Shown one piece after another: positions 1 to 8,688 of a stretch of DNA of 64,000 bases (position 1 is its first letter; the number at the start of each line of letters is the position of its first letter). Both the position numbers and the translations under genes were made by a program. Under the pieces are notes generated by a model. The model made no database searches. It saw nothing but the letters and a program-made list of their open reading frames with translations, and was not told where the DNA came from. The stretch is from Xanthomarina maritima (lineage in GTDB: Bacteria; Bacteroidota; Bacteroidia; Flavobacteriales; Flavobacteriaceae): positions 243,903 to 307,902 of the forward strand of contig NZ_VSFC01000062.1 in assembly GCF_008084905.1 (NCBI RefSeq), given 5' to 3'.

Positions 1-427
1 TACTTTCAATAGTTGCTTTAGGAAGACTATCTGATTCTTCAAGACCAAATTTTTCAATAATACCATCGACATTTTGTGCTACTTTTTGTTCCAATCCAGT
101 CGTTAAGTTTTCAGGAATAATAATAGCTAATTGATATTTTCCTTTAAAGACAAGATCTTTTGCTATATCTTCGGAGTTTTTTATATTTACTTCAAATGTA
201 TTCGATTCTTCTAATCCTTTTAAGATGGTTTCTGAGACATTGCCTTGATCATTATTAACAACTAGAATAGGAATTTTAGCATCTGTAACCGTTTTAAACG
301 TACTGTCTTGAATTAAAGTAATGGTTACAATTAAGACTAAAGGCATAACAAATAGGATGGCAATACCTCCAATATCTCTGATGAGTAATAAAAACTCTTT
401 ATATGCTGAAGCCATTAATTTATGCAT
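1..427 (-). CDS. ABC-2 type transporter permease, partial (C-terminus outside window)
   Basis: This is the N-terminal part of an ABC export permease; the gene runs off the left edge. The visible 142 residues begin MHKLMASAYKEF, followed by a hydrophobic segment at about residues 18-38 (IAILFVMPLVLIVTITLI). A soluble extracytoplasmic domain follows, with the VVNNDQGNVSE stretch typical of ABC-2 permeases. The ATG at 427 overlaps the end of the ATPase gene by 8 bases, so the two are translationally coupled. ATG at 415 is an alternative start. The pair probably exports a product or intermediate of the adjacent pigment cluster; the substrate is inferred from context only. Confidence 0.85.
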   Translation of the reverse strand, partial: MHKLMASAYKEFLLLIRDIGGIAILFVMPLVLIVTITLIQDSTFKTVTDAKIPILVVNNDQGNVSETILKGLEESNTFEVNIKNSEDIAKDLVFKGKYQLAIIIPENLTTGLEQKVAQNVDGIIEKFGLEESDSLPKATIES

Positions 428-1163
428 GATCTCTTAAGGCTTTTCCAGTTATACTTATAAAAACATCTTCCAGATTGTGTGAACCTTTGCTAGTTTCAAT
501 TAACTCTTTTGGTTTCCCTTTAATAATTAATTTTCCGTGATCTATTATGGCTACTCGTGTACAAAAAGTTTCAGCTTCATTTAAGTGATGCGACGTGTAA
601 ATGATTGTAGTTCCATTTTTATTTAATTCTTGAAGGAATTCAATAATCACGTTTTTTGATTGTACATCCACTCCAACCGTTGGTTCATCTAAAAACAACA
701 CTTTAGGATTGTGAAGAATGCTTGCAATTAAATTAACACGACGTTTCATGCCTCCAGAAAATGTATCAATTTTCTTATTGGAAAATGATAGAAGTCCTAG
801 ATGTTCTAGAGATTTGTTTATTTTTTCGTCAAGAGATTTTCCTTTTAAACCATACATACTTCCAAAATATTTTAAATTTTCGAAAGCTGTTAACGAAGGA
901 TACAAAGCATACTCTTGAGGAACAATACCTATAAGTTGCTTCAGTTGGTTTTTATTTTTTTGATAAGTTAAACCATCAATAGAGAAGGAGCCTGATGTTG
1001 GTTTAATAAGAGAACATAAAATAGAAATCAATGTGGTTTTTCCGGCTCCATTTGGGCCTAATAAACCAAAAATTTCTTTTTCATGAATGAGCAGGTTTAA
1101 ATCAGATAACGAGTAATTATCTGCATTTTTATATTTTTTAGATATGTGCTCAATGTTTATCAT
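420..1163 (-). CDS. ABC transporter ATP-binding protein
   Basis: This 247-residue protein is the ATPase of an ABC exporter. Walker A is GPNGAGKTT at about residues 36-44, the signature is FSGGMKRR, Walker B is VLFLDEP, and the switch histidine lies in TIIYTSHHL. The order and length match ATPases paired with ABC-2 permeases of the drug or polyketide export type. It overlaps the permease gene and lies 1 base from the BtrH-like gene, so it belongs to the pigment operon. Membrane export of a lipid-like aryl polyene conjugate is a reasonable inference, not shown by the sequence. Confidence 0.93.
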   Translation of the reverse strand: MINIEHISKKYKNADNYSLSDLNLLIHEKEIFGLLGPNGAGKTTLISILCSLIKPTSGSFSIDGLTYQKNKNQLKQLIGIVPQEYALYPSLTAFENLKYFGSMYGLKGKSLDEKINKSLEHLGLLSFSNKKIDTFSGGMKRRVNLIASILHNPKVLFLDEPTVGVDVQSKNVIIEFLQELNKNGTTIIYTSHHLNEAETFCTRVAIIDHGKLIIKGKPKELIETSKGSHNLEDVFISITGKALRDHA

Positions 1164-1164
1164 A

Positions 1165-2163
1165 TTACTTAATTGCCAATTTTAATTTTTTAAAGAAGAT
1201 TTCTTCTTTATCTGCAATTACTTCTAATTGAAGAGCTACATGGTTGTAAGCATCTTCTTTAGCACTTCGGTTTTTATAAATTCTTGAAGCATCTACAGCA
1301 AAATCACGCCATGAATCACCAATCAATGTCATTTCTTTTGACAGCTCAGAAAGGTCTGGCTTGTTTAAAATTTTGCTTGATTCTTGTAAGAATGCTGCAA
1401 AAATATATCTGAAACCTCCACCACCAGTTCCAATTTCTTCCTGCATTCTAACTATTTGACCCAAGTAATGATTGGCTTTTTTAACACCTTTCTTCTTTGG
1501 CCATTTTCTAATAAGTTTGGCAGTATGTCTAATACCTTTAACACCTAAAACAGGAATTGGAGCAAGCATATCTTTACAAGTATGCTTAATGCCTTTAACT
1601 ATGGCTTTTTCTAAATCTAATTCTTTAGGGAAATCTACAGGATAATAAATATGTCCTTTAGGAGCAAAAGCACCTTTAGCAAAACGAACTTTTTCTAATT
1701 CTTTTTCTGTTAGTGTCGTTACCGTTTCCATAACTGGATCGCTAATTAAGTACGTATCGTTTTCTTTTCCGTAAACCACTAAATTATGCGCATTAAAGTG
1801 AAAACGATATTCGTCTGGGAAATATACCAAATTATAAACACCAACCTGAAGACCTACTGGATTGTTATTTTTTAAATTCTCATCTAATCTGGCTTTTGCT
1901 TGTTGTGGTTTTTTAAACTTTTCACGTTTAATTTTAATGCCAACACGTTTAGCAAAACGTTTAAAAATTATGCCAGGTAAGGCTCTATAAGTAAATGCTG
2001 GTGCATGATTAACCATTAAAAATGGAATGTAGCAAAAAAGTAATCCAGAACCTATACCAAAAGCCATAGGTTCGCTAACATTATAGCCATGATGTTTCAT
2101 TAAATTAGAAATCACACCGTTTTCGCAATGTGCAGATTGATGATGTGTGAAATTAATTTCCAT
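1165..2163 (-). CDS. BtrH N-terminal domain protein (C39-like cysteine fold, DUF4872-type)
   Basis: This 332-residue protein begins with a BtrH-like papain/C39-type fold. The likely catalytic residues are Cys13 (in QSAHCENG), His126 (in FNAHNLVVYG) and Asp142 (in LISDPVM), the order expected for a C-H-D triad. The C-terminal half (from about 180) is helical, like DUF4872. In butirosin biosynthesis BtrH moves an acyl group from an acyl carrier protein to an aminoglycoside. An ACP-dependent acyl transfer or hydrolysis step in the pigment pathway is therefore plausible. The start overlaps the end of the upstream gene by 11 bases. No signal peptide is visible, so it is probably cytoplasmic. Confidence 0.8.
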   Translation of the reverse strand: MEINFTHHQSAHCENGVISNLMKHHGYNVSEPMAFGIGSGLLFCYIPFLMVNHAPAFTYRALPGIIFKRFAKRVGIKIKREKFKKPQQAKARLDENLKNNNPVGLQVGVYNLVYFPDEYRFHFNAHNLVVYGKENDTYLISDPVMETVTTLTEKELEKVRFAKGAFAPKGHIYYPVDFPKELDLEKAIVKGIKHTCKDMLAPIPVLGVKGIRHTAKLIRKWPKKKGVKKANHYLGQIVRMQEEIGTGGGGFRYIFAAFLQESSKILNKPDLSELSKEMTLIGDSWRDFAVDASRIYKNRSAKEDAYNHVALQLEVIADKEEIFFKKLKLAIK

Positions 2164-2563
2164 GAAGATTTATGTCTTTTAATTGTTCTATACTAATGTC
2201 GAAAACATCGGCATATTTTATTAATAAGTTGTTTGATAGTTTTTGAAATACTTTAGGTTTGAAATGTCTTTTTACACGCCATTTCCATAAACCAACATAA
2301 CTAGATAAAATTGGAAGGTCCATTTTATGAAACTCCATATAATATTCGATAGGACTTGTTTTATTGTTTAAAACACGTTGCTTAGCATCTTCAACACGTT
2401 CATTGATGTCTTCAATAGCTTTATTTAATGCAATGGTTTTTGGGTCCCAACCAGAACTATTAACGGTTGTATATTCGCCATTTTCATCAACAGCATAGCA
2501 TAATTCTTTAAAATTAGCCGACTCTAAATTGCTTTTATCTTGAGGGACTTCATCTTTTTTCAT
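2153..2563 (-). CDS. conserved hypothetical protein of the pigment cluster
   Basis: I do not recognise a named domain in this 136-residue protein. It has no signal peptide or membrane segment. The middle is charged and probably helical (about 45-75), and the C-terminal half is basic (KWRVKRHFKPKVFQKL). Its end overlaps the BtrH-like gene by 11 bases, and it starts 6 bases after the dehydratase gene ends, so it is translated with the cluster. Its tight packing suggests a role with the BtrH-like protein, perhaps as a partner. That is inference from position only. Confidence 0.6.
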   Translation of the reverse strand: MKKDEVPQDKSNLESANFKELCYAVDENGEYTTVNSSGWDPKTIALNKAIEDINERVEDAKQRVLNNKTSPIEYYMEFHKMDLPILSSYVGLWKWRVKRHFKPKVFQKLSNNLLIKYADVFDISIEQLKDINLHGN

Positions 2564-2569
2564 GAGAGA

Positions 2570-3025
2570 TTATTTAAGTTCCTGAATAACCAAATTTAAT
2601 TCGCAAGATAGTAATTCTTCTATATGGTGTATGGTTGTAGAGCATTCAATAGTACATAAACTGTAATTGTCTGTGTCAAATCGAGATTTTAATTTTGCAC
2701 TAGTGATTATTGTACTACCTACTTTAGGACATGAATTAATTTTTACTTTTTTTATGGCACTAATAAAACCTATAAGTTTCACCCCTTTGCCTTCAAAATC
2801 ATCTTCTTTAAAAAAGCTTTGTCCAACAATTGATGAACAAGTCTGAGCAGCATTTTCTACTAAGCCAACTTCATTAAAAAATCCATTATCATTGAAGATG
2901 CAATCTGGTTTTATAGTAAAAGAAGTTGAGACATGTTCTTTATCAATAGACAATACATTGTCCACCATTAAAAATGGTGACCTGTGTGGTAAGAATTTTG
3001 CAATATCTAAATTAGATAAATCCAT
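2570..3025 (-). CDS. FabZ-like hotdog 3-hydroxyacyl-ACP dehydratase
   Basis: This 151-residue single hotdog-domain protein resembles 3-hydroxyacyl-ACP dehydratases. It has the N-terminal FLPHRSPFLMVDNVL signature of FabZ relatives and an acidic central-helix position (NEVGLVENAAQTCSS, where FabZ has its catalytic Glu). It would dehydrate polyene intermediates after ketoreduction. It overlaps the next hotdog gene by 1 base, and the two are paralogues (FLPHRSPFLMVD versus LIPQKTPFVMVD). Two dehydratases side by side are usual in aryl polyene clusters, where they are thought to work as a pair. Confidence 0.82.
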   Translation of the reverse strand: MDLSNLDIAKFLPHRSPFLMVDNVLSIDKEHVSTSFTIKPDCIFNDNGFFNEVGLVENAAQTCSSIVGQSFFKEDDFEGKGVKLIGFISAIKKVKINSCPKVGSTIITSAKLKSRFDTDNYSLCTIECSTTIHHIEELLSCELNLVIQELK

Positions 3026-3456
3026 TAGTTAGCAATAACAGTTTTCATTTCACTGGAAGCAATTTCTTCATTCTCTGTGTTAAATACTTTTACAGCAACC
3101 ATAGTAACGCCATTGAATTCATGTAGAATATCTACTTTAGTAGTTATGATATCATTTAAAACAGGTAGTTTTAAAATGTCTACTTTTTTAATAGAGCCTA
3201 TATATCCAGTTGGTGCTATTTCTTTTTTAAGAAAAAAATTGAAACCAGTATGAAGTGCTACAGTTTGTGCCATATTCTCAATCAATCCAGATTCCAATAA
3301 AAAATTGTCTTTTAAAAACAAATTATCTTCTTTTATTTTAAATGAAGAAGTTACTTTGTTTTCAGAAAAGCCTAATAAAGTATCCACCATTACAAAAGGT
3401 GTTTTTTGAGGAATTAAATGAGAAATATCAATTATTGGAAACTGTGGTAAAGCCAT
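3025..3456 (-). CDS. FabZ-like hotdog dehydratase, second copy
   Basis: This 143-residue hotdog protein is paralogous to its neighbour (LIPQKTPFVMVDTLL; LLESGLIENMAQTVALH). The family histidine of FLPHR is replaced by glutamine (LIPQK), so this copy may have lost catalysis and act as a structural partner in a heterodimer with the adjacent FabZ-like protein. That follows from the visible substitution and from known heterodimeric aryl polyene dehydratases, but it is not proven here. It lies 1 base from the KAS III gene. Confidence 0.8.
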   Translation of the reverse strand: MALPQFPIIDISHLIPQKTPFVMVDTLLGFSENKVTSSFKIKEDNLFLKDNFLLESGLIENMAQTVALHTGFNFFLKKEIAPTGYIGSIKKVDILKLPVLNDIITTKVDILHEFNGVTMVAVKVFNTENEEIASSEMKTVIAN

Positions 3457-3457
3457 T

Positions 3458-4591
3458 TTAACAAACGGTTAATAATGCATAAGCATAAGCAAAACGAGCG
3501 CTTTCTGGAACAGAAAGTAAAATGTTATCTCCTTTTTTTAATTTCCCTGAAGAAACCAATTCATCTAGCATAATATAAATAGAAGCTGCGCCCACATTTC
3601 CTACTTTACTTAAATTCATAAACCAGTTTTTCCATGGAATTTCAACTCCTTGTTTTACCATTTCTTCATATAATTTTTCTTTAAAATAATATGAAGAAAT
3701 ATGAGGTAAATAATAATCTATATCATCTGGTTTCAAACCATGTTTTTCAATAGCCTTTTTTAGACTATCTACTCCCTTTACAAGAATATTTTCGCCTAAA
3801 AGCTTAACATCCTGTTTCATTGCGAATAATGATTTTTTACTCCATTGATCTGAAGGATATTCGCTCCAAGGTTTTAAAAATCCACTCTCAAGTTTGTCTG
3901 CTCCTGCATACATACAGGCATCTAGTTCATGAGCATAAGAAAAACCTTCCATCCATTCAATTTTTAAAGGAAGTTCTCCATTAGGTTCGTTTTCCAATAA
4001 AAAAGCTCCTGCACCATCTGAAAGCATCCAGCGCAAAAAGTCTTTATTAAAAGCTAGTATTGGGTTTTCTTCAAGTGTATTTAGATGTTTTAATTCTTCT
4101 TCAAATGTGTCTGACATCATCCAAGAAGATGTACGTTCGGAACCTGTACATACAGCATTTTTTGTTTGTCCAGACTTTACGGCTAAAAATCCATATTTTA
4201 AAGCATTCATGCCTGAGCAGCAAGCGCCAGAAGGTGAATTTATTTCAGTATTTCCATTTTTTAAAAATCCATGAACCATGGCTGCATGTGAAGGCAATAT
4301 TTGGTCCGGACTAGAGGTACCACACGATAATAGTTCAATATCATTTGGTTTTAAGCGATTATCGTAAAGCTTTTCTACAGCTTCTTTTGTTAATTGAGCA
4401 TTGTTATGGGTAATATTTCCATTATCATCAATAGCATAATATCTGGTTTTTATTTGATTGTTTCTTAAAACAATACGTCTTCCTTTAGAAGATTTTCCAT
4501 CTATCATTCCCAATTTCTCTTCCATTTCGTCATTGCTAATGGGACGATTTGGTAAAAACTTTGATATTTTAGTAATATAAACTTCCTTCAT
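3458..4591 (-). CDS. darB: beta-ketoacyl-ACP synthase III, DarB-like
   Basis: This 377-residue KAS III-type thiolase-fold enzyme carries the nucleophile in SGACCSGMNAL (Cys125 aligns with the FabH cysteine), a His in YLPHISSYYF and the Asn in LSKVGNVGAAS. Placement beside DarA marks it as the ketosynthase of dialkylresorcinol formation, which joins a 3-oxoacyl unit to a second acyl thioester before ring closure. It follows the DarA gene with a 13-base gap. The symbol is assigned by context and family; a generic FabH role is less likely because the protein has the insertions usual in this subgroup. Confidence 0.82.
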   Translation of the reverse strand: MKEVYITKISKFLPNRPISNDEMEEKLGMIDGKSSKGRRIVLRNNQIKTRYYAIDDNGNITHNNAQLTKEAVEKLYDNRLKPNDIELLSCGTSSPDQILPSHAAMVHGFLKNGNTEINSPSGACCSGMNALKYGFLAVKSGQTKNAVCTGSERTSSWMMSDTFEEELKHLNTLEENPILAFNKDFLRWMLSDGAGAFLLENEPNGELPLKIEWMEGFSYAHELDACMYAGADKLESGFLKPWSEYPSDQWSKKSLFAMKQDVKLLGENILVKGVDSLKKAIEKHGLKPDDIDYYLPHISSYYFKEKLYEEMVKQGVEIPWKNWFMNLSKVGNVGAASIYIMLDELVSSGKLKKGDNILLSVPESARFAYAYALLTVC

Positions 4592-4604
4592 TTTTAAATA
4601 CCTT

Positions 4605-5525
4605 CTATTTTAATGCAACAGATGAGTAATAAATCTTATCCTTTTTTATTTTACCATAAAGAGGTAAATAAGTCAACAAAAATAAGATAAATACTATAGG
4701 AGCAATAATCCAAATGGCAAATAAAAGATAATAATTAAACATTTTAACGAATAATTGCCGTTTTGATTCATTTTTATGCCCTTTAGAAACAATTAAATGC
4801 GCCCATTTAGAAAATAAAATGTTTGCACGTTTATCTACTGTTATTAAAAAAGGATTGATTTTTACAGCTTCATTGTTTAAAAGTTCGTTTTGTAAGGTAG
4901 TATAATTATTATTTATAATATGATTTTTTATAACATGACCAAATTTAACAGATTCGTCTATATCTTTTTGGGAGACTCCTGGTTTTGGGAAGATTCCTAA
5001 GAAACGTTCTTTTTTGCCAGAAAACATCCATTGTGCAATGGTTATTACACTTATATGGTTGATGTGTCTATCTGCCAAAACAACATTTCCAACTAAATTA
5101 GCTTGAAGTTCCTGAAGTTTTTTCTTCATTTTTTCCTGAGCCATAATCCACATATTTCTACAACCAATAACTGTTATTACAGGTGTGTTTGCAAATATTT
5201 TTTTAGCGCTAGGAGAGTTTAAAAATGAAGTTGTTGGTAATGATGGAGTTAAATACCAAACAGAATATCCTAAAATAATTAAATCGAATTTTTTATTTAG
5301 TATAGCTTCAGGAATTGGTTTAGTTTTTTTAGGCAATTGTAGAAATGTTTCTGGAAAAACGCCAAAAAATTCTGTTTTATTCCAAGGAAATGGAAATGGA
5401 TTTACCATTTCAATATTAAGAAATGTTAGTTTTGTTTCGTTAGAATTAATGGGTGAAACAATATTATTTACTATTTCTGTTAATTGACCAGATTGTGAAT
5501 AATGTATAACAAGTACTTCTTTCAT
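4605..5525 (-). CDS. darA: dialkylresorcinol condensing enzyme, DarA-like
   Basis: This 306-residue protein starts with a flavodoxin-like beta strand and loop (VLVIHYSQSGQLTEI). It has a central conserved region (LIILGYSVWYLTPSLPTTSFL) and a C-terminal hydrophobic segment at about 270-297, which suggests membrane association. This architecture matches the DarA family of dialkylresorcinol clusters in Bacteroidota and Pseudomonas, which act with DarB in condensation and cyclisation to the 2,5-dialkylcyclohexane-dione/resorcinol ring. It is 4 bases from the acyltransferase gene. The family assignment is firm; the exact chemistry is taken from known dar systems. Confidence 0.83.
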   Translation of the reverse strand: MKEVLVIHYSQSGQLTEIVNNIVSPINSNETKLTFLNIEMVNPFPFPWNKTEFFGVFPETFLQLPKKTKPIPEAILNKKFDLIILGYSVWYLTPSLPTTSFLNSPSAKKIFANTPVITVIGCRNMWIMAQEKMKKKLQELQANLVGNVVLADRHINHISVITIAQWMFSGKKERFLGIFPKPGVSQKDIDESVKFGHVIKNHIINNNYTTLQNELLNNEAVKINPFLITVDKRANILFSKWAHLIVSKGHKNESKRQLFVKMFNYYLLFAIWIIAPIVFILFLLTYLPLYGKIKKDKIYYSSVALK

Positions 5526-5529
5526 TTTA

Positions 5530-6411
5530 TTATTTCATTACATTCCAAAAGTCGAAATAATTAAACCATTGCAATGGATATTTTTTCAGCATCCAACTTA
5601 CACTTTCTGTATATTCTTTTAATAAACCCTGTGCGTCTCTATGTTTAGCTTGAGACTTTCTTGCATATAAATGGTAATGTTTTTTTGTTTCTTTCATTAC
5701 ATACACAAATAATACAGGAACATTAAGTCTTGAAGCTAATAAGAAGGGTCCAGCAGGAAATTTTGCTTCTTCACCCATAAGTTTTTCAGTTAGAAATTTA
5801 GCTCCTTTTATATAACGATCTCCTGTAATGCAAACTATTTCATTTCTAGCTAAAGCAGCATTTACTTCAAAGATATGGGATAAATCGTCCTTTATTAAAA
5901 TTAATTTAATATTAGATTTTTTCCTAACACTATCTAAATATTCTTTTATAGCAGTATGTTCAATATCTGTTGTTAGTAAGCTAATAGAGGTGTTTTCTTC
6001 AAGTATCCCAAAAAAATATTCAGAAATTTCAAAATTACCAACATGAGCACTTATTAAAATTCCTCCTTTTTTTTCTTTTAAGGTTTCATTTATAAAATGA
6101 ACACCATCAGATTCGTATGTAAACTTATGACTAAGATTTGATGAAATAGCAATCTTATCTAAAATAGTTTGACCAAAAATATAATAGCTTTTAAAAACGC
6201 TAATAAAGCTTTTAGTTTTAGAATATTTTAGTCTGTATCTTAGGTAGTAATAAATAGATTTTGTACTATCTTTTGAAAAGAAACAAAAGTATGTAGCTAC
6301 AAAATATAAAACAAAATACGCTGCACCTATTCCTACTTTCTTCATAAAAAACACGAAGATTTTGTATCCTAGAACGGTTCCTCTGGATTTACCTTGCCAT
6401 TCTGCAGCCAT
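5530..6411 (-). CDS. LpxL/HtrB-type lysophospholipid acyltransferase
   Basis: This 293-residue protein of the lipid A acyltransferase (LPLAT) family has an N-terminal hydrophobic stretch (about 28-48) and the catalytic H-x4-E motif in ISAHVGNFEISE, followed by the GDRY region. In aryl polyene clusters such proteins take the ACP-bound polyene as acyl donor. In flexirubin the acceptor would be the dialkylresorcinol hydroxyl or a lipid. It lies between darA and the ACP gene in the operon. A housekeeping lipid A role is unlikely given the setting. Confidence 0.85.
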   Translation of the reverse strand: MAAEWQGKSRGTVLGYKIFVFFMKKVGIGAAYFVLYFVATYFCFFSKDSTKSIYYYLRYRLKYSKTKSFISVFKSYYIFGQTILDKIAISSNLSHKFTYESDGVHFINETLKEKKGGILISAHVGNFEISEYFFGILEENTSISLLTTDIEHTAIKEYLDSVRKKSNIKLILIKDDLSHIFEVNAALARNEIVCITGDRYIKGAKFLTEKLMGEEAKFPAGPFLLASRLNVPVLFVYVMKETKKHYHLYARKSQAKHRDAQGLLKEYTESVSWMLKKYPLQWFNYFDFWNVMK

Positions 6412-6431
6412 ATATTATGAAGTCTAGTCTT

Positions 6432-6674
6432 TTAGACTAGTTTATTTTCGATAAGTGTGTAGAAGTCACTTAATGATTTTACATTGATAAAATCTTCCCC
6501 AACTAATTTAACGCCAAAATTAGATTCTACAGCAACAACAAGGTCAACAAAATCTAAACTATCTAATTCAAGAGTTTCTTTCAAGTTAGCATCTGGTGAA
6601 ATATCTTCACTTTCAACTTCAAATTCATCGATAAGAAAGTCGTTTATTTTTTCAATAATAACCTCTTTATTCAT
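6432..6674 (-). CDS. acyl carrier protein
   Basis: This 80-residue acyl carrier protein has the phosphopantetheine attachment serine in LELDSLDFVDLV (about Ser39). It is acidic and has the three-helix pattern of the family (EVIIEKINDFLIDEF; VAVESNFGVKL). It would carry the growing polyene for the neighbouring KS, FabG and dehydratases. It lies 7 bases downstream of the ketosynthase gene, as expected for a dedicated pathway ACP rather than the fatty-acid AcpP. Confidence 0.93.
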   Translation of the reverse strand: MNKEVIIEKINDFLIDEFEVESEDISPDANLKETLELDSLDFVDLVVAVESNFGVKLVGEDFINVKSLSDFYTLIENKLV

Positions 6675-6681
6675 TGCAACG

Positions 6682-7899
6682 CTATATTTTTTTAATTATT
6701 AAGGCTGAATTTGTTCCTCCAAATCCAAAAGAATTGGACAAAAATACATCAAATTTTTTATCTAACGTTTTGTTGACTAAATTTAATTTTGCAGCAGCCT
6801 CATCGGGTTCTTCTAAGTTTATGTTTGGTGCTATAAAATTATTTTGCATCATGAGTACAGAATATAATACTTCGCTTGCTCCTGCCATCCAACATTCATG
6901 TCCTGTCATAGATTTTGTTGAGCTAACGCAAGGTCCATTTTCTCCAAACACTTCAAAAATAGCTTTTGCCTCGTTAGCATCACCAACTGGAGTTGAGGTT
7001 GCATGAGCATTTACATATTGAATATCTGATGGATTAATTCCTGCTTGATTTATGGCCATTTTCATGGCTCTTGCAGGACCATCAACATTTGGTGTTGAAA
7101 TATGATCGCCATTTGAAGAAAATCCATAACCTATTACTTCACCAAGAATGGTTGCGCCTCTTTTTATAGCAGATTCATAAGTTTCTAAAATTAGAGTAGC
7201 TGCTCCACCACTTGGCACTAAACCATCTCTATTTTTATCGAATGGTCGAGAAGATTGTTCAGGATTTTCAGTGTTTATAGAAAACACGCCTAACCCATCA
7301 AAACTTCCCATAGCTAGTTTATTAATTTCTTGAGCTCCACCACAAATAATACAATCCTGGAGGCCACTTTTTATTAATTGAAAAGCCATTCCAATTGAAT
7401 GGGAGCCACTAGCACAAGCAGCACTAATGGTAAAGTTAACACCTTTTAATTTGAAGATTGTCGAAAGGTTCATAGTAACTGAAGAGTTCATACCTCTAAA
7501 AATAGCTCCAGAACCTACAAGTGTTGTGTCTTTTTTCTCTCTAATAATATCATTGGAATCAATAACGGCTTTTGCAGTACTATCATTCCCATAGATTATA
7601 CCAATTTCATTTTGATCAAGAAAATCTTGAGACATGTTTGCGTTTTTAAGAGCTTCGAGAGTAGCTACATAAGCATATTCACCTTCTTCACCTAAACTAA
7701 TTCGTTGTCTTCTTGAAAGCGATTCTTTTAAATTAGGAGCTTTAACCATTCCAGTTAATGGAGATCTATAACCAAATTCAATTCTGTCTGTATCTAATAC
7801 TATTCCAGATTTCCCTTTGTATAGCGATTCTTTTACTTCATTTAAATTTTCTCCAATACAAGAATAAATTCCCATTCCTGTTATCACAACTCTCTTCAT
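6682..7899 (-). CDS. beta-ketoacyl-ACP synthase (FabF/KAS II-like)
   Basis: This 405-residue ketosynthase has the Cys-His-His triad: Cys162 in ISAACASGSHS, His in VNAHATSTPVGD, and His in SMTGHECWMAG. The C-terminal FGFGGTNSALI glycine motif is also present. It would extend the aryl polyene with malonyl units on the adjacent ACP. The region before the Cys (SDSTAKAV...RGMNSSVTMNL) differs from housekeeping FabF. Downstream of fabG with a 13-base gap. Confidence 0.92.
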   Translation of the reverse strand: MKRVVITGMGIYSCIGENLNEVKESLYKGKSGIVLDTDRIEFGYRSPLTGMVKAPNLKESLSRRQRISLGEEGEYAYVATLEALKNANMSQDFLDQNEIGIIYGNDSTAKAVIDSNDIIREKKDTTLVGSGAIFRGMNSSVTMNLSTIFKLKGVNFTISAACASGSHSIGMAFQLIKSGLQDCIICGGAQEINKLAMGSFDGLGVFSINTENPEQSSRPFDKNRDGLVPSGGAATLILETYESAIKRGATILGEVIGYGFSSNGDHISTPNVDGPARAMKMAINQAGINPSDIQYVNAHATSTPVGDANEAKAIFEVFGENGPCVSSTKSMTGHECWMAGASEVLYSVLMMQNNFIAPNINLEEPDEAAAKLNLVNKTLDKKFDVFLSNSFGFGGTNSALIIKKI

Positions 7900-7912
7900 T
7901 CTTTAAAATAAT

Positions 7913-8644
7913 TTACGAATAAATTCCTCCATTTATATTAATAACTTCACCTGTAATGTACGACGCTTTTTTAGAAGCTAAAAATGAAACAGCAAAAGCG
8001 ACCTCTTCAGGCTCTCCAAATCTATTAACGGGAATTAGGTTTTTCAATTCACTTTCATTTAATTCTGAAGTCATATCTGATTTTATGAAACCTGGAGCTA
8101 CAGCATTTACTGTAATTTTTCTTTTTGCTACTTCTTGTGCCAATGCTTTTGTTGCAGCAACTAATGCTCCTTTCGCAGCCGAATAATTGGTTTGTCCAGC
8201 TGTTCCTTTTACTCCAGAAACTGAAGCTACATTTATAATGCGACCAAATCTGTTACGCAACATTTTTTGAATTAAATGGTTTGTTACATTATAAAACCCA
8301 TTTAATGAAGTATTTATGACATCTTGCCAATCATTTTGTGGCATCCACATAAATAAGCCATCTTTAGTAATTCCTGCATTGTTAACAATAATTTCTATAA
8401 TAGCATCTTTATTTTTTTCTTGCCAAGTATCTAAAGTTGTCTTTACTTGATTTGCATCAGTTACATTAAATTGTATAATTTCACCAGTATTTCCTTCTGC
8501 TTCAACTTCCTTTAAAGTTTCTAAAGCAGCAGATTTGTTACTGTTATAATTTATTAATATATGATAGTCTGAATCTTTAGCTAATTGGACACAAATAGCT
8601 TTGCCAATCCCTCTAGATCCACCAGTAATTAAAGCACATTTCAT
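7913..8644 (-). CDS. fabG: 3-oxoacyl-ACP reductase, FabG-like SDR
   Basis: This 243-residue classical short-chain dehydrogenase has the NADPH loop TGGSRGIGKAI near residue 8, the NNAG motif (VNNAGITKDG), a catalytic Ser (NVASVSG) and YxxxK (NYSAAKG). It would reduce the beta-keto groups of the polyene intermediates. Sits between the ketosynthase and the WG-repeat gene. The symbol reflects family; it is a pathway paralogue rather than the fatty-acid FabG. Confidence 0.9.
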   Translation of the reverse strand: MKCALITGGSRGIGKAICVQLAKDSDYHILINYNSNKSAALETLKEVEAEGNTGEIIQFNVTDANQVKTTLDTWQEKNKDAIIEIIVNNAGITKDGLFMWMPQNDWQDVINTSLNGFYNVTNHLIQKMLRNRFGRIINVASVSGVKGTAGQTNYSAAKGALVAATKALAQEVAKRKITVNAVAPGFIKSDMTSELNESELKNLIPVNRFGEPEEVAFAVSFLASKKASYITGEVININGGIYS

Positions 8645-8688
8645 AATAAGTTTAGTTTTTCTTAGTTAGTTTTGAGGAGTAAACTAAT

